Below, in pieces: positions 26,874 to 45,729 of a stretch of DNA of 64,000 bases (the first letter of the stretch is position 1; each line of letters opens with the position of its first letter). Origin of the DNA: Alkalicoccus halolimnae (GTDB taxonomy: Bacteria; Bacillota; Bacilli; Bacillales; Salisediminibacteriaceae); the NCBI RefSeq assembly GCF_008014775.2, contig NZ_CP144914.1, positions 62,001 to 126,000 on the forward strand, in the 5' to 3' direction. Made by a program: the position numbers and the translations under genes. The notes beneath the pieces were generated by a model. The model saw only the letters and a program-made list of their open reading frames with translations. It ran no database searches and was not told where the DNA came from.

Positions 26874-27466
26874 TATTAATGATTGATAACTATGATTCCT
26901 TTACGTACAACCTGGTGCAGTATCTTGGAGAAATGGGACAGGAGCTGGAAGTCCGCCGTAATGACCAGATTACTGTAGAAGAAATTGCCGAAATGAACCC
27001 TGATTATTTAATGATTTCACCGGGCCCTTGTTCGCCGGACGAAGCAGGAATCTCTATGGAAGCGATCCGCGCTTTTGCCGGAAAGATTCCGATTTTCGGG
27101 GTCTGCCTCGGACACCAGTCCATTGCGCAGGTGTTCGGAGGAGATGTCGTAAGGGCGGAGAGACTGATGCACGGGAAAACGTCCCCGGTAAATCATGACG
27201 GGAAAACGATCTTTCAAGGTCTTGAGAATCCTTTCACCGCGACCCGCTACCACTCCTTAATCGTAAAGCGGGAAACACTTCCAGACTGCTTTGACATTAC
27301 CGCTGAAACAGCAGAAGGGGAAATTATGGCTGTCCGTCACAAGGAACTGGCTGTAGAAGGTGTGCAGTTTCATCCGGAATCAATCATGACCAATACCGGC
27401 AAAGTTATCCTCCGTAACTTTCTCGATGTTTACAAGGAGAAAGATCAAGTATGTATCTCTACGTAA
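26870..27466 (+). CDS. pabA: aminodeoxychorismate/anthranilate synthase component II (glutamine amidotransferase)
   Basis: 198 residues (B. subtilis 194). Class I glutaminase supplying ammonia to PabB; in bacilli without a second copy it also serves TrpE. Catalytic triad Cys in GVCLGHQSI (near 80) and His/Glu in QFHPESIMT (near 168-170); [15 protein letters not shown] at the N-terminus and [11 protein letters not shown] are family motifs. ATG 26870 follows AGAGGAGGATTTT and overlaps the pabB stop (ATGA), indicating translational coupling. Confidence 0.95.
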   Translation: MILMIDNYDSFTYNLVQYLGEMGQELEVRRNDQITVEEIAEMNPDYLMISPGPCSPDEAGISMEAIRAFAGKIPIFGVCLGHQSIAQVFGGDVVRAERLMHGKTSPVNHDGKTIFQGLENPFTATRYHSLIVKRETLPDCFDITAETAEGEIMAVRHKELAVEGVQFHPESIMTNTGKVILRNFLDVYKEKDQVCIST

Positions 27467-28326
27467 ATGGAGAAATAAAGCCGGATCATGACGTACGTAT
27501 TTCCCCCTATGAACACGGATTTCTTTACGGGGCAGGGTTGTTCGAGACATTCCGCACCTACGGGGGTGAACCTTTCTTATTAAAGGATCACCTGGCACGG
27601 CTCGAGGCAGGAGCCAGGGAGCTGGCCGTTGAACTTCCTGCTTCGTTTGAAGAAGAGATCCGGCAGGCCGCTGCCGATCTGCTGGAGGCGAATCAACTTG
27701 AAGATGCCTACTTCCGGCTCAACGTTTCCGGAGGCGCAGAAGGAGTCGGCCTTCCGGCTGCTATCTATGGAGAACCGCTGACGATTTTATATATCAAGCC
27801 GCTGCCGGATTTCTTACCGGAGCAGAAAGAAGTCCGCACGCTGAAACTGCGTCGCAATTCCCCGGAAGGAGCGGTGCGGAGAAAGTCGCACCATTATTTG
27901 AACAACATCCTTGCCAAAAGAGAAATACAGGAACATGGAAATACAGAAGGCATATTTTTGACGGAAAACGGGGTACTGTCTGAAGGCATTACATCAAACC
28001 TGTTTTTCGTAAAAAAGGACCAGCTTTATACACCGGATGAATCCTGCGGCTGCTTAAATGGCATTACCTCCCGTTTCGTCAAAGCAATAGCCGAAGAGCT
28101 CGGGCTCCGGGTGGTGGAAGGGCGCTTTTCATTGAAAAAAGCCCTCGAAGCCGACGAAGTTTTTTTAACGAACTCCATTCAGGAGATCGTGCCCGTTTCC
28201 GCATGGGATGAACACTTCTTTCCGGGAAGCAGCGGAGAAAAAACAACGCTTTTGCAAAGTGTCTACCGGTATGCGGCGGACAGGACAGAAAACCCCAATA
28301 GAAAGCCGGGTGGTAATGATGAATAA
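27451..28326 (+). CDS. pabC: 4-amino-4-deoxychorismate lyase
   Basis: 291 residues. PLP-dependent fold type IV lyase that releases pyruvate to give p-aminobenzoate. Seen: [20 protein letters not shown] near 19-38, [15 protein letters not shown] with the PLP Lys near 146, and [12 protein letters not shown] then LNGITSRF typical of the family. It overlaps pabA by 16 bases and folP by about 11 bases, so the genes are tightly coupled. ATG 27451 follows AAGGAGAAAGATC. Confidence 0.93.
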   Translation: MYLYVNGEIKPDHDVRISPYEHGFLYGAGLFETFRTYGGEPFLLKDHLARLEAGARELAVELPASFEEEIRQAAADLLEANQLEDAYFRLNVSGGAEGVGLPAAIYGEPLTILYIKPLPDFLPEQKEVRTLKLRRNSPEGAVRRKSHHYLNNILAKREIQEHGNTEGIFLTENGVLSEGITSNLFFVKKDQLYTPDESCGCLNGITSRFVKAIAEELGLRVVEGRFSLKKALEADEVFLTNSIQEIVPVSAWDEHFFPGSSGEKTTLLQSVYRYAADRTENPNRKPGGNDE

Positions 28327-29176
28327 GGTCAAGAGCATGACGTGGGACGGTTTTGAGCTTAATTTTGACGAAAAGACGTATATTATGGGCATCTTAAACG
28401 TGACGCCTGATTCTTTTTCCGACGGCGGCAGTTACAAAGAAGCGAAAGCAGCGAAAGTCCGGGCAGAGAATATGGTTGCCGAAGGGGCGGATATTATTGA
28501 TATCGGCGGCGAATCGACGCGTCCCGGCGCTGTAACTATAGACGCAGAAGAGGAGGCGGCCAGAGTGCTTCCGGCCATCAAAGCGGTAAGAAAAGCAGTC
28601 AGCGTGCCGATCTCCATCGATACGTATAAAGCCTCTGTCGCCGAAAAGGCGCTTCAGGCTGGAGCGAATATCATTAACGACGTCTGGGGAGCGAAAGCAG
28701 ATAAAGAAATGGCTTCTGTCGCCGCCCGTTATGACGTGCCGATTATTCTCATGCACAACCGCGAAAGAGCAGAATACACCAGTCTGGTTGAAAATATAAA
28801 AGAAGACCTCGCGGAATCGGTTGATATCTGCCTGAAGAGCGGAGTAAAAAAAGAGCGGATCATTCTCGATCCGGGAGTCGGTTTTGCAAAATCCTACGAA
28901 GAAAACCTTCTCGTCATGCGCCACATGGAGGAATTTACAAATCTCGGATATCCCGTTCTTCTCGGGACTTCCCGAAAATCGTTAATCGCAAAAACTTTGG
29001 AACTTCCGGTGGATGAACGAATCGAAGGAACAGGGGCCACGGTCTGCCGCGGTATTGACCAGGGATGCGAAATGGTACGCGTGCATGACGTACTTGAAAT
29101 CAGCCGTATGGCAAAAATGATGGATGCAATGATCGGCAAAGGTGGAAAACCACTCACTATGGCAGGAGGCGTATAG
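28316..29176 (+). CDS. folP: dihydropteroate synthase
   Basis: 286 residues (B. subtilis Sul 285). Joins p-aminobenzoate with hydroxymethyl-dihydropterin diphosphate; the sulfonamide target. TIM barrel with GILNVTPDSFSDGG (loop 1), DIGGESTRPGA (loop 2), SIDTYKASVAEKAL, DPGVGFAKS and TSRKSLI. Start is ATG 28316 or the next codon, 28319; both follow GGGTGG and overlap the pabC end. The frame is open to 28208 but that portion is not conserved. Confidence 0.96.
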   Translation: MMNKVKSMTWDGFELNFDEKTYIMGILNVTPDSFSDGGSYKEAKAAKVRAENMVAEGADIIDIGGESTRPGAVTIDAEEEAARVLPAIKAVRKAVSVPISIDTYKASVAEKALQAGANIINDVWGAKADKEMASVAARYDVPIILMHNRERAEYTSLVENIKEDLAESVDICLKSGVKKERIILDPGVGFAKSYEENLLVMRHMEEFTNLGYPVLLGTSRKSLIAKTLELPVDERIEGTGATVCRGIDQGCEMVRVHDVLEISRMAKMMDAMIGKGGKPLTMAGGV

Positions 29177-29177
29177 A

Positions 29178-29552
29178 ATGGATAAAGTATATGTACAGGG
29201 GATGCGGTTTTACGGCTACCATGGAGCTTTTCACCAGGAAAATGAGCTCGGTCAGCGTTTTTACGCGGATATTATTCTGGAAATGGATGCGGAAAAGCCG
29301 GGACGGACCGATGACCTTGATGATACGGTAAACTATGCAAAAGTATATGAAGCAGCCAAAGAAGTCCTCGAAGGAGAGCCGGTTAAACTTGTCGAGACGC
29401 TGACATCACGAATTGCGAAGCTCGTTCTTCAGCGTTTCGCCGTAATCGAAGCAGTAACCGTGAAAGTTACCAAGCCTGACCCGCCGATTCCGGGACACTA
29501 CGACTCGGTTGCTGTGGAAATCCGCCGTGAGCGGGGGTTTGAAAACCAGTGA
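29178..29552 (+). CDS. folB: dihydroneopterin aldolase
   Basis: 124 residues (B. subtilis 120). Converts 7,8-dihydroneopterin to 6-hydroxymethyl-dihydropterin and glycolaldehyde. Family signature GMRFYGYHGAFHQENELGQRF at 8-28 with the substrate-binding Glu, DDTVNYAKVY near 52, and a C-terminal KVTKPDPPIPGHYDSVAVEI with the catalytic Lys. ATG 29178 lies 1 base after folP with GCAGGAGGC upstream. It overlaps folK by 4 bases. Confidence 0.95.
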   Translation: MDKVYVQGMRFYGYHGAFHQENELGQRFYADIILEMDAEKPGRTDDLDDTVNYAKVYEAAKEVLEGEPVKLVETLTSRIAKLVLQRFAVIEAVTVKVTKPDPPIPGHYDSVAVEIRRERGFENQ

Positions 29553-30028
29553 CGACAGCCTACCTCAGCCTCGGAGCCAACCTGGGGGAGCGCAGGGAAC
29601 AGCTGGAGAGAGCCCTTTCTCTCCTCAGCGCCGAAGATGAAATCACCGTACTGGACGTCTCCTCTTTTTATGAAACGAAAGCAGTCGGTGTGACGGATCA
29701 GCCGGACTTTTTAAACATTGCTGCAGCGGTAGATACAGCGCTCTCCCCACTGAATCTGCTGGAGGTGACCCAGTCCATTGAAGCTGCCATAGGCCGTGAA
29801 CGTAAGGAAAAGTGGGGGCCCCGCACGATCGACCTTGATATTCTGCTGTATGGAGAAGAGCACATAGATTTGGAGGCTCTTACCATTCCCCACCCCCGTA
29901 TGACTGAAAGGGCGTTCGTACTCGTCCCTCTCGAGGAGATTGCTCCGGATCTGCGCATTCACGGGAGGAAAATCGAAGAATGGGTAAATGAAAAAGAGGA
30001 TCGAAACGACGTTGTGAAAATTACGTAA
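29549..30028 (+). CDS. folK: 6-hydroxymethyl-7,8-dihydropterin pyrophosphokinase
   Basis: 159 residues. Supplies the pyrophosphorylated pterin used by FolP. Family signatures: LSLGANLGERREQLERAL near 6-23, and GPRTIDLDILLYG with the metal-binding DLD near 90-102, then PHPRMTERAFVLVPL. GTG start 29549 overlaps the folB stop (GTGA). Last gene of the folate operon; B. subtilis continues with yazB and dusB, which are not present here. Confidence 0.95.
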   Translation: MTTAYLSLGANLGERREQLERALSLLSAEDEITVLDVSSFYETKAVGVTDQPDFLNIAAAVDTALSPLNLLEVTQSIEAAIGRERKEKWGPRTIDLDILLYGEEHIDLEALTIPHPRMTERAFVLVPLEEIAPDLRIHGRKIEEWVNEKEDRNDVVKIT

Positions 30029-30212
30029 CAGGGTGCTGTACATGTTTTTTTCAATGAAGAACGAAAGAGGCAGAAGAAGAGGCTGTACGTGAAAGGCACA
30101 AACGAGCTTACTGATATACCAAAGAAGGACGACCCGCCATGCCATAGCTGAAATGCTGATTGATATCGGTGGCAGGCTGGAAGAAAAACAGCCTCAGGCA
30201 GCAGCCCTCAGG
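30029..30212. other. folK-lysS gap without recognisable gene
   Basis: In B. subtilis yazB and the dihydrouridine synthase gene dusB (yacF) lie here. About 180 bases remain; I see no conserved frame with a ribosome site. It leads into the lysS promoter. Confidence 0.6.
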
Positions 30213-31866
<1,654 letters not shown>

Positions 31867-31884
31867 AACGGCACACAATACAGA

Positions 31885-31924
31885 AGCAGCTTTCTCCACG
31901 GATGGAGAAGGCTGCTTTTTTCGT
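31885..31924 (+). terminator. intrinsic terminator after lysS
   Basis: AGCAGC-T-TTCTCC pairs with GGAGAA-G-GCTGCT around loop ACGGAT, then T6. Confidence 0.93.
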
Positions 31925-32422
31925 TTTACGACAGGAGAGCTTGAGGATGTCTGAGTATGCTGCAGAAAAGAAACAAATAATAAAAAACAGTTTCTAACTG
32001 CTATAGTCGGGCCTGCTTGTTTTGTCCACGCTTGTAAAGACAAATACTATAGAAGTTTCCTGTTCAGTTTTTCCTTCCTTTTCGTAGGTGAATCGAGGTT
32101 GATAAAAACGAAAAAGGGAGACAGACGTCAAAGAGGCGGGGTGGTTTAAAAAAGAGGAAGCGGGGGCTGGAGCTTTAATTAACTTTATTTTCGCAGAATC
32201 GATCGCCTGAAAGCAGCGGCAGAGTTAAAATGTGGGCTCGGCTTAATAGGGAAAAGTTTTTTACAGGGCGGCTTTTCCCTCTAAGCTTTAATAAAAAAAT
32301 ATGGTGCTGTTTCTTCAATGAGAGGATCCTGACTAAATGTAGATATTAAAACAGGTCCGTATACTATATGCGGAGACGCGGAAGCTTGTGAGAAAAAAGA
32401 TAAAACTTTATTGATCAAAACC
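31925..32422. other. lysS-rRNA intergenic region without recognised gene
   Basis: About 500 A/T-rich bases with no convincing frame. One hairpin, AGGGAAAAG (32248-32256) with CTTTTCCCT (32272-32280), has no T-run. A lone TATACT near 32360 may be part of a further upstream rRNA promoter, but no matching -35 is clear. Confidence 0.5.
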
Positions 32423-32452
32423 TTGTCAAAGATGATTTAAACATGCTATATT
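32423..32452 (+). promoter_or_regulatory. rRNA promoter P1
   Basis: TTGTCA (32423-32428), 18 bases, TATATT (32447-32452), with ATGC directly before the -10, as in P2. Confidence 0.75.
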
Positions 32453-32520
32453 ATTACCTGTCGCCGCAAAACAGACCGGTGGCAAATAAATAAAGCATTT
32501 AAAACTTTTAAAAAAAGTTG

Positions 32521-32549
32521 TTGACGCGAAAGCGGCCAAATGCTATATT
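32521..32549 (+). promoter_or_regulatory. rRNA promoter P2
   Basis: TTGACG (32521-32526), 17 bases, TATATT (32544-32549). Tandem with P1, about 98 bases apart; both share ATGCTATATTA at the -10. Confidence 0.85.
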
Positions 32550-32585
32550 AATTAAGTCGCCAAAAACAGGCGGCGCTGTGATTTG

Positions 32586-32600
32586 CCCTTTGAAAACTAA
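32586..32600 (+). promoter_or_regulatory. boxA-like antitermination element, first rRNA leader
   Basis: CCCTTTGAAAACTAAAC resembles the Bacillus rRNA boxA/leader (CTTTGAAAACTAAAC). From here to the 16S gene the sequence is repeated almost exactly before the second 16S gene (one-base indel in an A-run). Leader hairpins GAGAATGA-A-TCATTCTC and GCGAAG...CTTCGC follow. Confidence 0.7.
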
Positions 32601-32733
32601 ACAAAAGACGATTGTGAAGGAAAAAGAGAATGAATCATTCTCTGTCAATTTATTATTAAAGAATCTTTAGCCAGATTCAGTTTTGAAAGCGAAGCATCCC
32701 GCTTCGCGATGTCAGAAGTTCAAACTTCGACGA

Positions 32734-34313
<1,580 letters not shown>

Positions 34314-34630
34314 AAGGAGCTCGAGTAAGCTCACTTATCGATTCCTTCCTTTCGTTCTTTTGTTTAGTTTTGAGAGGGTTAACACCTCTCGGCCGGCTCT
34401 TTTTTTTCGGCTTTCTTCTGCTTGGCGGAAGGAAGAAAGGAAAGAAAAAGACGGTCCGCAAGCCTCTGTCCTTTGAAAACTGGATAACGTAATGTATGAA
34501 CAATCAATCACCGGAAACAAGGTCTATTGGTCCGGGGTCCGCCCCGTGACGAAGAAACGAGTTTCCGAGTGTCTTAGAATATCGCCAAGACGATCGAATG
34601 ACGTCCACTGCCTCCCTCAGGGGGGCAGCT
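34314..34630 (+). other. 16S-23S spacer, copy 1 (no tRNA)
   Basis: Shared ends with copy 2 enclose a private insert at about 34377-34464. The insert has GAGAGG-GTTAACA-CCTCTC and an 8-T run at 34400-34407, a terminator-like layout inside an rRNA operon. A second boxA-like CTTTGAAAACTGGATAA begins near 34470. Confidence 0.8.
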
Positions 34631-37576
<2,946 letters not shown>

Positions 37577-37705
37577 AAAAAAGAAGATAATTCGACGACA
37601 CCGATTGAAGGGTTCATACACCCCCGTTATCCAGTTTTGAGTGGACAGCTCCAACCCCACCCAGGGCGCACAGGCCCGGAACAAAAGGGTTGAAAAAACA
37701 AAAAA

Positions 37706-37824
<119 letters not shown>

Positions 37825-37832
37825 TTTAATAT

Positions 37833-37908
37833 GGAGGATTAGCTCAGTTGGGAGAGCACCTGCCTTACAAGCAGGGGGTCGGCAGTTCGAGCCTGTCATC
37901 CTCCACCA
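37833..37908 (+). tRNA. tRNA-Val(UAC)
   Basis: GGAGGAT acceptor pairs with ATCCTCC; anticodon loop CTTACAA; CCA encoded. First of nine tRNAs in the Val-Thr-Lys-Leu-Gly-Leu-Arg-Pro-Ala order of B. subtilis trnJ. Confidence 0.97.
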
Positions 37909-37932
37909 TTATTACCTTTCCAGTTTAATATT

Positions 37933-38008
<76 letters not shown>

Positions 38009-38016
38009 TTTTTCAA

Positions 38017-38092
38017 GAGCCATTAGCTCAGTTGGTAGAGCATCTGACTTTTAATCAGAGGGTCGGAGGTTCGAATCCTCCATGGCTCACCA
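38017..38092 (+). tRNA. tRNA-Lys(UUU)
   Basis: GAGCCAT acceptor; anticodon loop CTTTTAA; CCA encoded. Substrate of LysS encoded upstream at 30.4 kb. Confidence 0.97.
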
Positions 38093-38099
38093 TTTTTTT

Positions 38100-38184
38100 G
38101 CGGGTGTGGCGGAATTGGCAGACGCGCTAGATTTAGGATCTAGTGTCTTCGGACGTGGGGGTTCAAGTCCCTTCACCCGCACCA
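38100..38184 (+). tRNA. tRNA-Leu(UAG)
   Basis: Class II tRNA with long variable arm (TGTCTTCGGACGT); anticodon loop TTTAGGA; CCA encoded. Confidence 0.97.
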
Positions 38185-38189
38185 TACAA

Positions 38190-38264
38190 GCGGAAGTAGT
38201 TCAGTGGTAGAACATCACCTTGCCAAGGTGGGGGTCGCGAGTTCGAATCTCGTCTTCCGCTCCA
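38190..38264 (+). tRNA. tRNA-Gly(GCC)
   Basis: GCGGAAG acceptor; anticodon loop TTGCCAA; CCA encoded. Confidence 0.97.
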
Positions 38265-38285
38265 ATCGTACCACCAAAACCCTTT

Positions 38286-38375
38286 GCCGGGGTGGTGGAA
38301 TTGGCAGACACACAGGACTTAAAATCCTGCGGTAATTATATTACCGTGCCGGTTCAAGTCCGGCCCTCGGCACCA
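38286..38375 (+). tRNA. tRNA-Leu(UAA)
   Basis: Class II tRNA with long variable arm (CGGTAATTATATTACCG); anticodon loop CTTAAAA; CCA encoded. Confidence 0.97.
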
Positions 38376-38388
38376 ATGACATTTATAT

Positions 38389-38465
<77 letters not shown>

Positions 38466-38469
38466 TTAA

Positions 38470-38546
38470 CGGGAAGTAGCTCAGCTTGGCAGAGCACTTG
38501 GTTTGGGACCAAGGGGTCGCAGGTTCAAATCCTGTCTTCCCGACCA
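38470..38546 (+). tRNA. tRNA-Pro(UGG)
   Basis: CGGGAAG acceptor; anticodon loop TTTGGGA; CCA encoded. Confidence 0.97.
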
Positions 38547-38552
38547 CTAAAT

Positions 38553-38628
38553 GGGGCCTTAGCTCAGCTGGGAGAGCGCCTGCTTTGCACGCAGGAGGTC
38601 AGCGGTTCGATCCCGCTAGGCTCCACCA
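38553..38628 (+). tRNA. tRNA-Ala(UGC), cluster copy
   Basis: GGGGCCT acceptor; anticodon loop TTTGCAC; CCA encoded. Identical in sequence to the tRNA-Ala in the second 16S-23S spacer. The boxA-like leader of the second rRNA set starts about 7 bases after its CCA. Confidence 0.97.
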
Positions 38629-38632
38629 TTTG

Positions 38633-38781
38633 ATCTTTGAAAACTAAACAAAAGACGATTGTGAAGGAAAAAAGAGAATGAATCATTCTCTGTCAATTTA
38701 TTATTAAAGAATCTTTAGCCAGATTCAGTTTTGAAAGCGAAGCATCCCGCTTCGCGATGTCAGAAGTTCAAACTTCGACGA
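38633..38781 (+). promoter_or_regulatory. second rRNA leader (boxA region), no own promoter
   Basis: Starts with CTTTGAAAACTAAAC and repeats the first leader to the 16S gene. Neither P1 nor P2 is duplicated: the match begins exactly at boxA (32588 and 38635). The second rRNA set is therefore probably transcribed by read-through from P1/P2. Confidence 0.75.
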
Positions 38782-40361
<1,580 letters not shown>

Positions 40362-40461
40362 AAGGAGCTCGAGTAAGCTCACTTATCGATTTCCTTCCTT
40401 TCGTTCTTTTGTTTAGTTTTGAGAGATCATTTTAGATCACTCTAAAAATCGCATTTAAGAT

Positions 40462-40538
<77 letters not shown>

Positions 40539-40561
40539 TTTTGAATGTCTTTATATAGTTT

Positions 40562-40637
40562 GGGGCCTTAGCTCAGCTGGGAGAGCGCCTGCTTTGCACG
40601 CAGGAGGTCAGCGGTTCGATCCCGCTAGGCTCCACCA
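40562..40637 (+). tRNA. tRNA-Ala(UGC) in the 16S-23S spacer
   Basis: Identical to 38553-38628; anticodon loop TTTGCAC; CCA encoded. The Ile-Ala spacer pair is a common bacterial arrangement. Confidence 0.97.
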
Positions 40638-40806
40638 ATATCTGTCCTTTGAAAACTGGATAACGTAATGTATGAACAATCAATCACCGGAAACAAGGTC
40701 TATTGGTCCGGGGTCCGCCCCGTGACGAAGAAACGAGTTTCCGAGTGTCTTAGAATATCGCCAAGACGATCGAATGACGTCCACTGCCTCCCTCAGGGGG
40801 GCAGCT

Positions 40807-43752
<2,946 letters not shown>

Positions 43753-43880
43753 AAAAAATAAAGATAATTCGAAGACACCGATTGAAGGGTTCATACACCC
43801 CCGTTATCCAGTTTTGAGCGGACAGCTCCAGTACCCGAAACGGCCGTCAGGCGCGCTTGTGGGGAAACCCAAACAAAAAA

Positions 43881-43999
<119 letters not shown>

Positions 44000-44003
44000 C
44001 ACC

Positions 44004-44036
44004 CGGCACGCAGCCCCCGAGCTGCGTGCTTTTTTG
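44004..44036 (+). terminator. terminator of the tandem rRNA-tRNA unit
   Basis: GCACGCAGC (44006-44014) pairs perfectly with GCTGCGTGC (44021-44029), loop CCCCGA, then T6. This is the only good terminator after the first 16S start. Confidence 0.95.
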
Positions 44037-44275
44037 TGTGGATCTTACAAAGTTAAGCATTGTTTTCTGAGGAAAATTACAGAATTAAAGCTTTTTCCAG
44101 CTGTCTGAAAGGGCGGTCGTGAAAATACAGTTGATAAAAAGCAAAATAATCTTTTTCAGACATCTGAAATAAAGGGAGACCTTCTGAATTAACGACAGCT
44201 GAAGTTAAGAAAGAAAGCTTTTTAATACATACATATTAGTGACATATAAAACATAGTGTAAAAAAATGATAATTC
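44037..44275. other. A/T-rich gap between rRNA unit and arsR-like gene
   Basis: No frame or RNA recognised. It contains TTTTTCAGACATCTGAAA (partial palindrome TTCAGACATCTGAA) near 44151-44168 and related CAGCTGTCTGAAAG near 44097-44110. Confidence 0.4.
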
Positions 44276-44276
44276 T

Positions 44277-44322
44277 GAATATTCTATTTAAGGAATATTC
44301 TTTTTGTGGTATATTCAATATA
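44277..44322 (+). promoter_or_regulatory. operator repeats and promoter of the ArsR-family gene
   Basis: GAATATTC at 44277-44284 and 44293-44300, and related GTATATTC at 44309-44316, are spaced exactly 16 bases apart. A -10 (TATATT, 44310-44315) sits in the third unit, and the ATG at 44322 lies at the expected start site, so the mRNA may be leaderless. It looks like an autoregulated promoter. Confidence 0.5.
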
Positions 44323-44639
44323 TGGAAAAGATATTGTATGCTTTGTCTGAACCGAAACGAACAGCTATTGTTGAACTGCTGCGGGAAGGTCCTCTGACAG
44401 TTGGAGAAATAGCCGCAAAGCTTAGTATTCAGCAGCCGCAGGTGTCTAAACATCTTCGTGTGTTGTATGAAGCGGGGCTGGTAAAAATTTATCCGCTGGC
44501 TAATAAAAGAATTTATGAGCTGAATCCAGAAGGTCTGCAGGAATTGGATGAATGGATCAATACTTTCAGGGAGCTCTGGGAAAAAAGGTTTGACCGTCTG
44601 GAAAGTTACTTAAAAGAATCAGGAAAGGAGAAAGGTTAA
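44322..44639 (+). CDS. ArsR/SmtB-family transcriptional regulator
   Basis: 105 residues. Winged helix-turn-helix: MEKILYALSEPKRTAIVELL, then GPLTVGEIAAKLSIQQPQVS with HLRVLYEAGLV as recognition region, and NKRIYELNPEGLQELDEWI as wing and dimer helix. There is no metal-binding Cys motif, so it is the non-metal subgroup often paired with an SRPBCC/AHSA1 gene, as here. An in-frame GTG... upstream start is not supported; no Shine-Dalgarno precedes the ATG. It probably represses its own promoter and the downstream gene. Inserted between the rRNA unit and ctsR, so likely accessory. Confidence 0.88.
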   Translation: MEKILYALSEPKRTAIVELLREGPLTVGEIAAKLSIQQPQVSKHLRVLYEAGLVKIYPLANKRIYELNPEGLQELDEWINTFRELWEKRFDRLESYLKESGKEKG

Positions 44640-44813
44640 AAAGGGTACAGGTTGAAGCTCGACGGTCTGTTATTTTGAAAAGAGAAGCTGGTTTTTATTG
44701 AATGGTTATTGTTGTTCTCCGTTGAAATTTTTTTCCGCTCCTTGGTGTTGTTTTGCACGTGGAGAAAAAAAGCCGACTGTTTTTGGGGACGTCGAATAGA
44801 AAGGAAGATAAAA

Positions 44814-45338
44814 ATGAGTGAATCTCTTAGAAGAAATAATACGAAAAGTCGGGAAGAGGGCAGGAATCTAATTATCGAACGGACGTTTAATGTTTCAAAA
44901 GACATGCTTTTTCAAATTTACTCTTCTTCTGCCCATTTGGAACAGTGGTGGGGTCCACGCGGCTGGGAAACAACGAATTACAAGTTTGACTTCCGTCCGG
45001 AGGGAGTATGGCATTACTGTATGAGATGTGCCGATGAATCGCAGGGAGAATTCTACGGTCAGGAAGCCTGGGGAAAGGGTATTTTCAAAGAAATAGTGGA
45101 AAATGAAAAGATTGTCTATACAGACATGTTTTCAGACAAGGAAGGCAATATGGACGACCGCTTTCCATCTGTGCTTGTTACCATTATGTTTAAAGAAGCA
45201 GACGCAGGTTCCGTGCTTCATGTGTACAGCGAATTTCCGACGAAAGAAGATATGCAGAAACTGAAAGATATGGGAATGGTTGAAGGTTTTACTTCTCAGC
45301 TGGATCGTCTGGAAGAATATCTGGACGAGATTTCCTGA
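44814..45338 (+). CDS. SRPBCC (AHSA1/START-like) domain protein
   Basis: 174 residues. The helix-grip fold of the activator-of-Hsp90-ATPase-like family is indicated by IIERTFNVSKDMLFQIYSSS, then HLEQWWGPRGW and the DFRPEGVWHYCMR strand, IFKEIVENEKIVYTDMFSD, and a C-terminal helix LDRLEEYLDEI. Such proteins bind hydrophobic ligands; the ligand and role are unknown. ATG 44814 follows AAAGGAAGAT; the frame is open upstream to 44709 but without conservation. It lies 174 bases after the ArsR gene and ends at a terminator. Confidence 0.85.
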   Translation: MSESLRRNNTKSREEGRNLIIERTFNVSKDMLFQIYSSSAHLEQWWGPRGWETTNYKFDFRPEGVWHYCMRCADESQGEFYGQEAWGKGIFKEIVENEKIVYTDMFSDKEGNMDDRFPSVLVTIMFKEADAGSVLHVYSEFPTKEDMQKLKDMGMVEGFTSQLDRLEEYLDEIS

Positions 45339-45372
45339 ATTTTTTTCTCCCTATTTTATATGACTATTCCCG

Positions 45373-45401
45373 GAGCAGGCCTGAACAGGCTGCTCTTTTT
45401 T
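45373..45401 (+). terminator. terminator after the SRPBCC gene
   Basis: GAGCAG-GCCTG pairs with CAGG-CTGCTC (one bulge), then T6. Confidence 0.85.
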
Positions 45402-45614
45402 GTGCCGGTAACTCTCGCCGCTTCTGGTGTTCCCTCCTTCTCTGTCACACACCGCTGTATTAAGGTTTTCCAATCTAAAAAACCACGTTTTTTCAAGAGT
45501 ACTACTTATAAATCTGCCCAATAAATTTCATGATTAATGAAGCCTGAGAAGTGGAATAGATAACAATGGACAGAAAAGGTCAGGAAAACTGAGAAGGTCC
45601 CCTTTGCAATTTGC
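45402..45614. other. gap upstream of ctsR without recognised gene
   Basis: About 210 bases with no frame that has a ribosome site and recognisable product. Confidence 0.5.
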
Positions 45615-45642
45615 TTGAATCTGCAGATAAAATAGTTATAAT
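45615..45642 (+). promoter_or_regulatory. sigma-A promoter of the ctsR-clpC operon
   Basis: TTGAAT (45615-45620), 16 bases, TATAAT (45637-45642). The CtsR site begins 8 bases downstream of the -10. Confidence 0.75.
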
Positions 45643-45650
45643 AAAAATAT

Positions 45651-45667
45651 AGTCAAATATAGTCAAA
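45651..45667 (+). promoter_or_regulatory. CtsR operator
   Basis: AGTCAAA-TAT-AGTCAAA, a direct heptad repeat that fits the CtsR consensus (RGTCAAA-NAN-RGTCAAA) exactly. It covers the expected transcription start, so CtsR binding would block the promoter; heat and McsB action relieve it. Confidence 0.92.
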
Positions 45668-45729
45668 GTCAATTTCAAATAAATGAGGCGGCAGGAAACA
45701 GGATTTTTCTGCAAAGGGAGGGGGATGCG

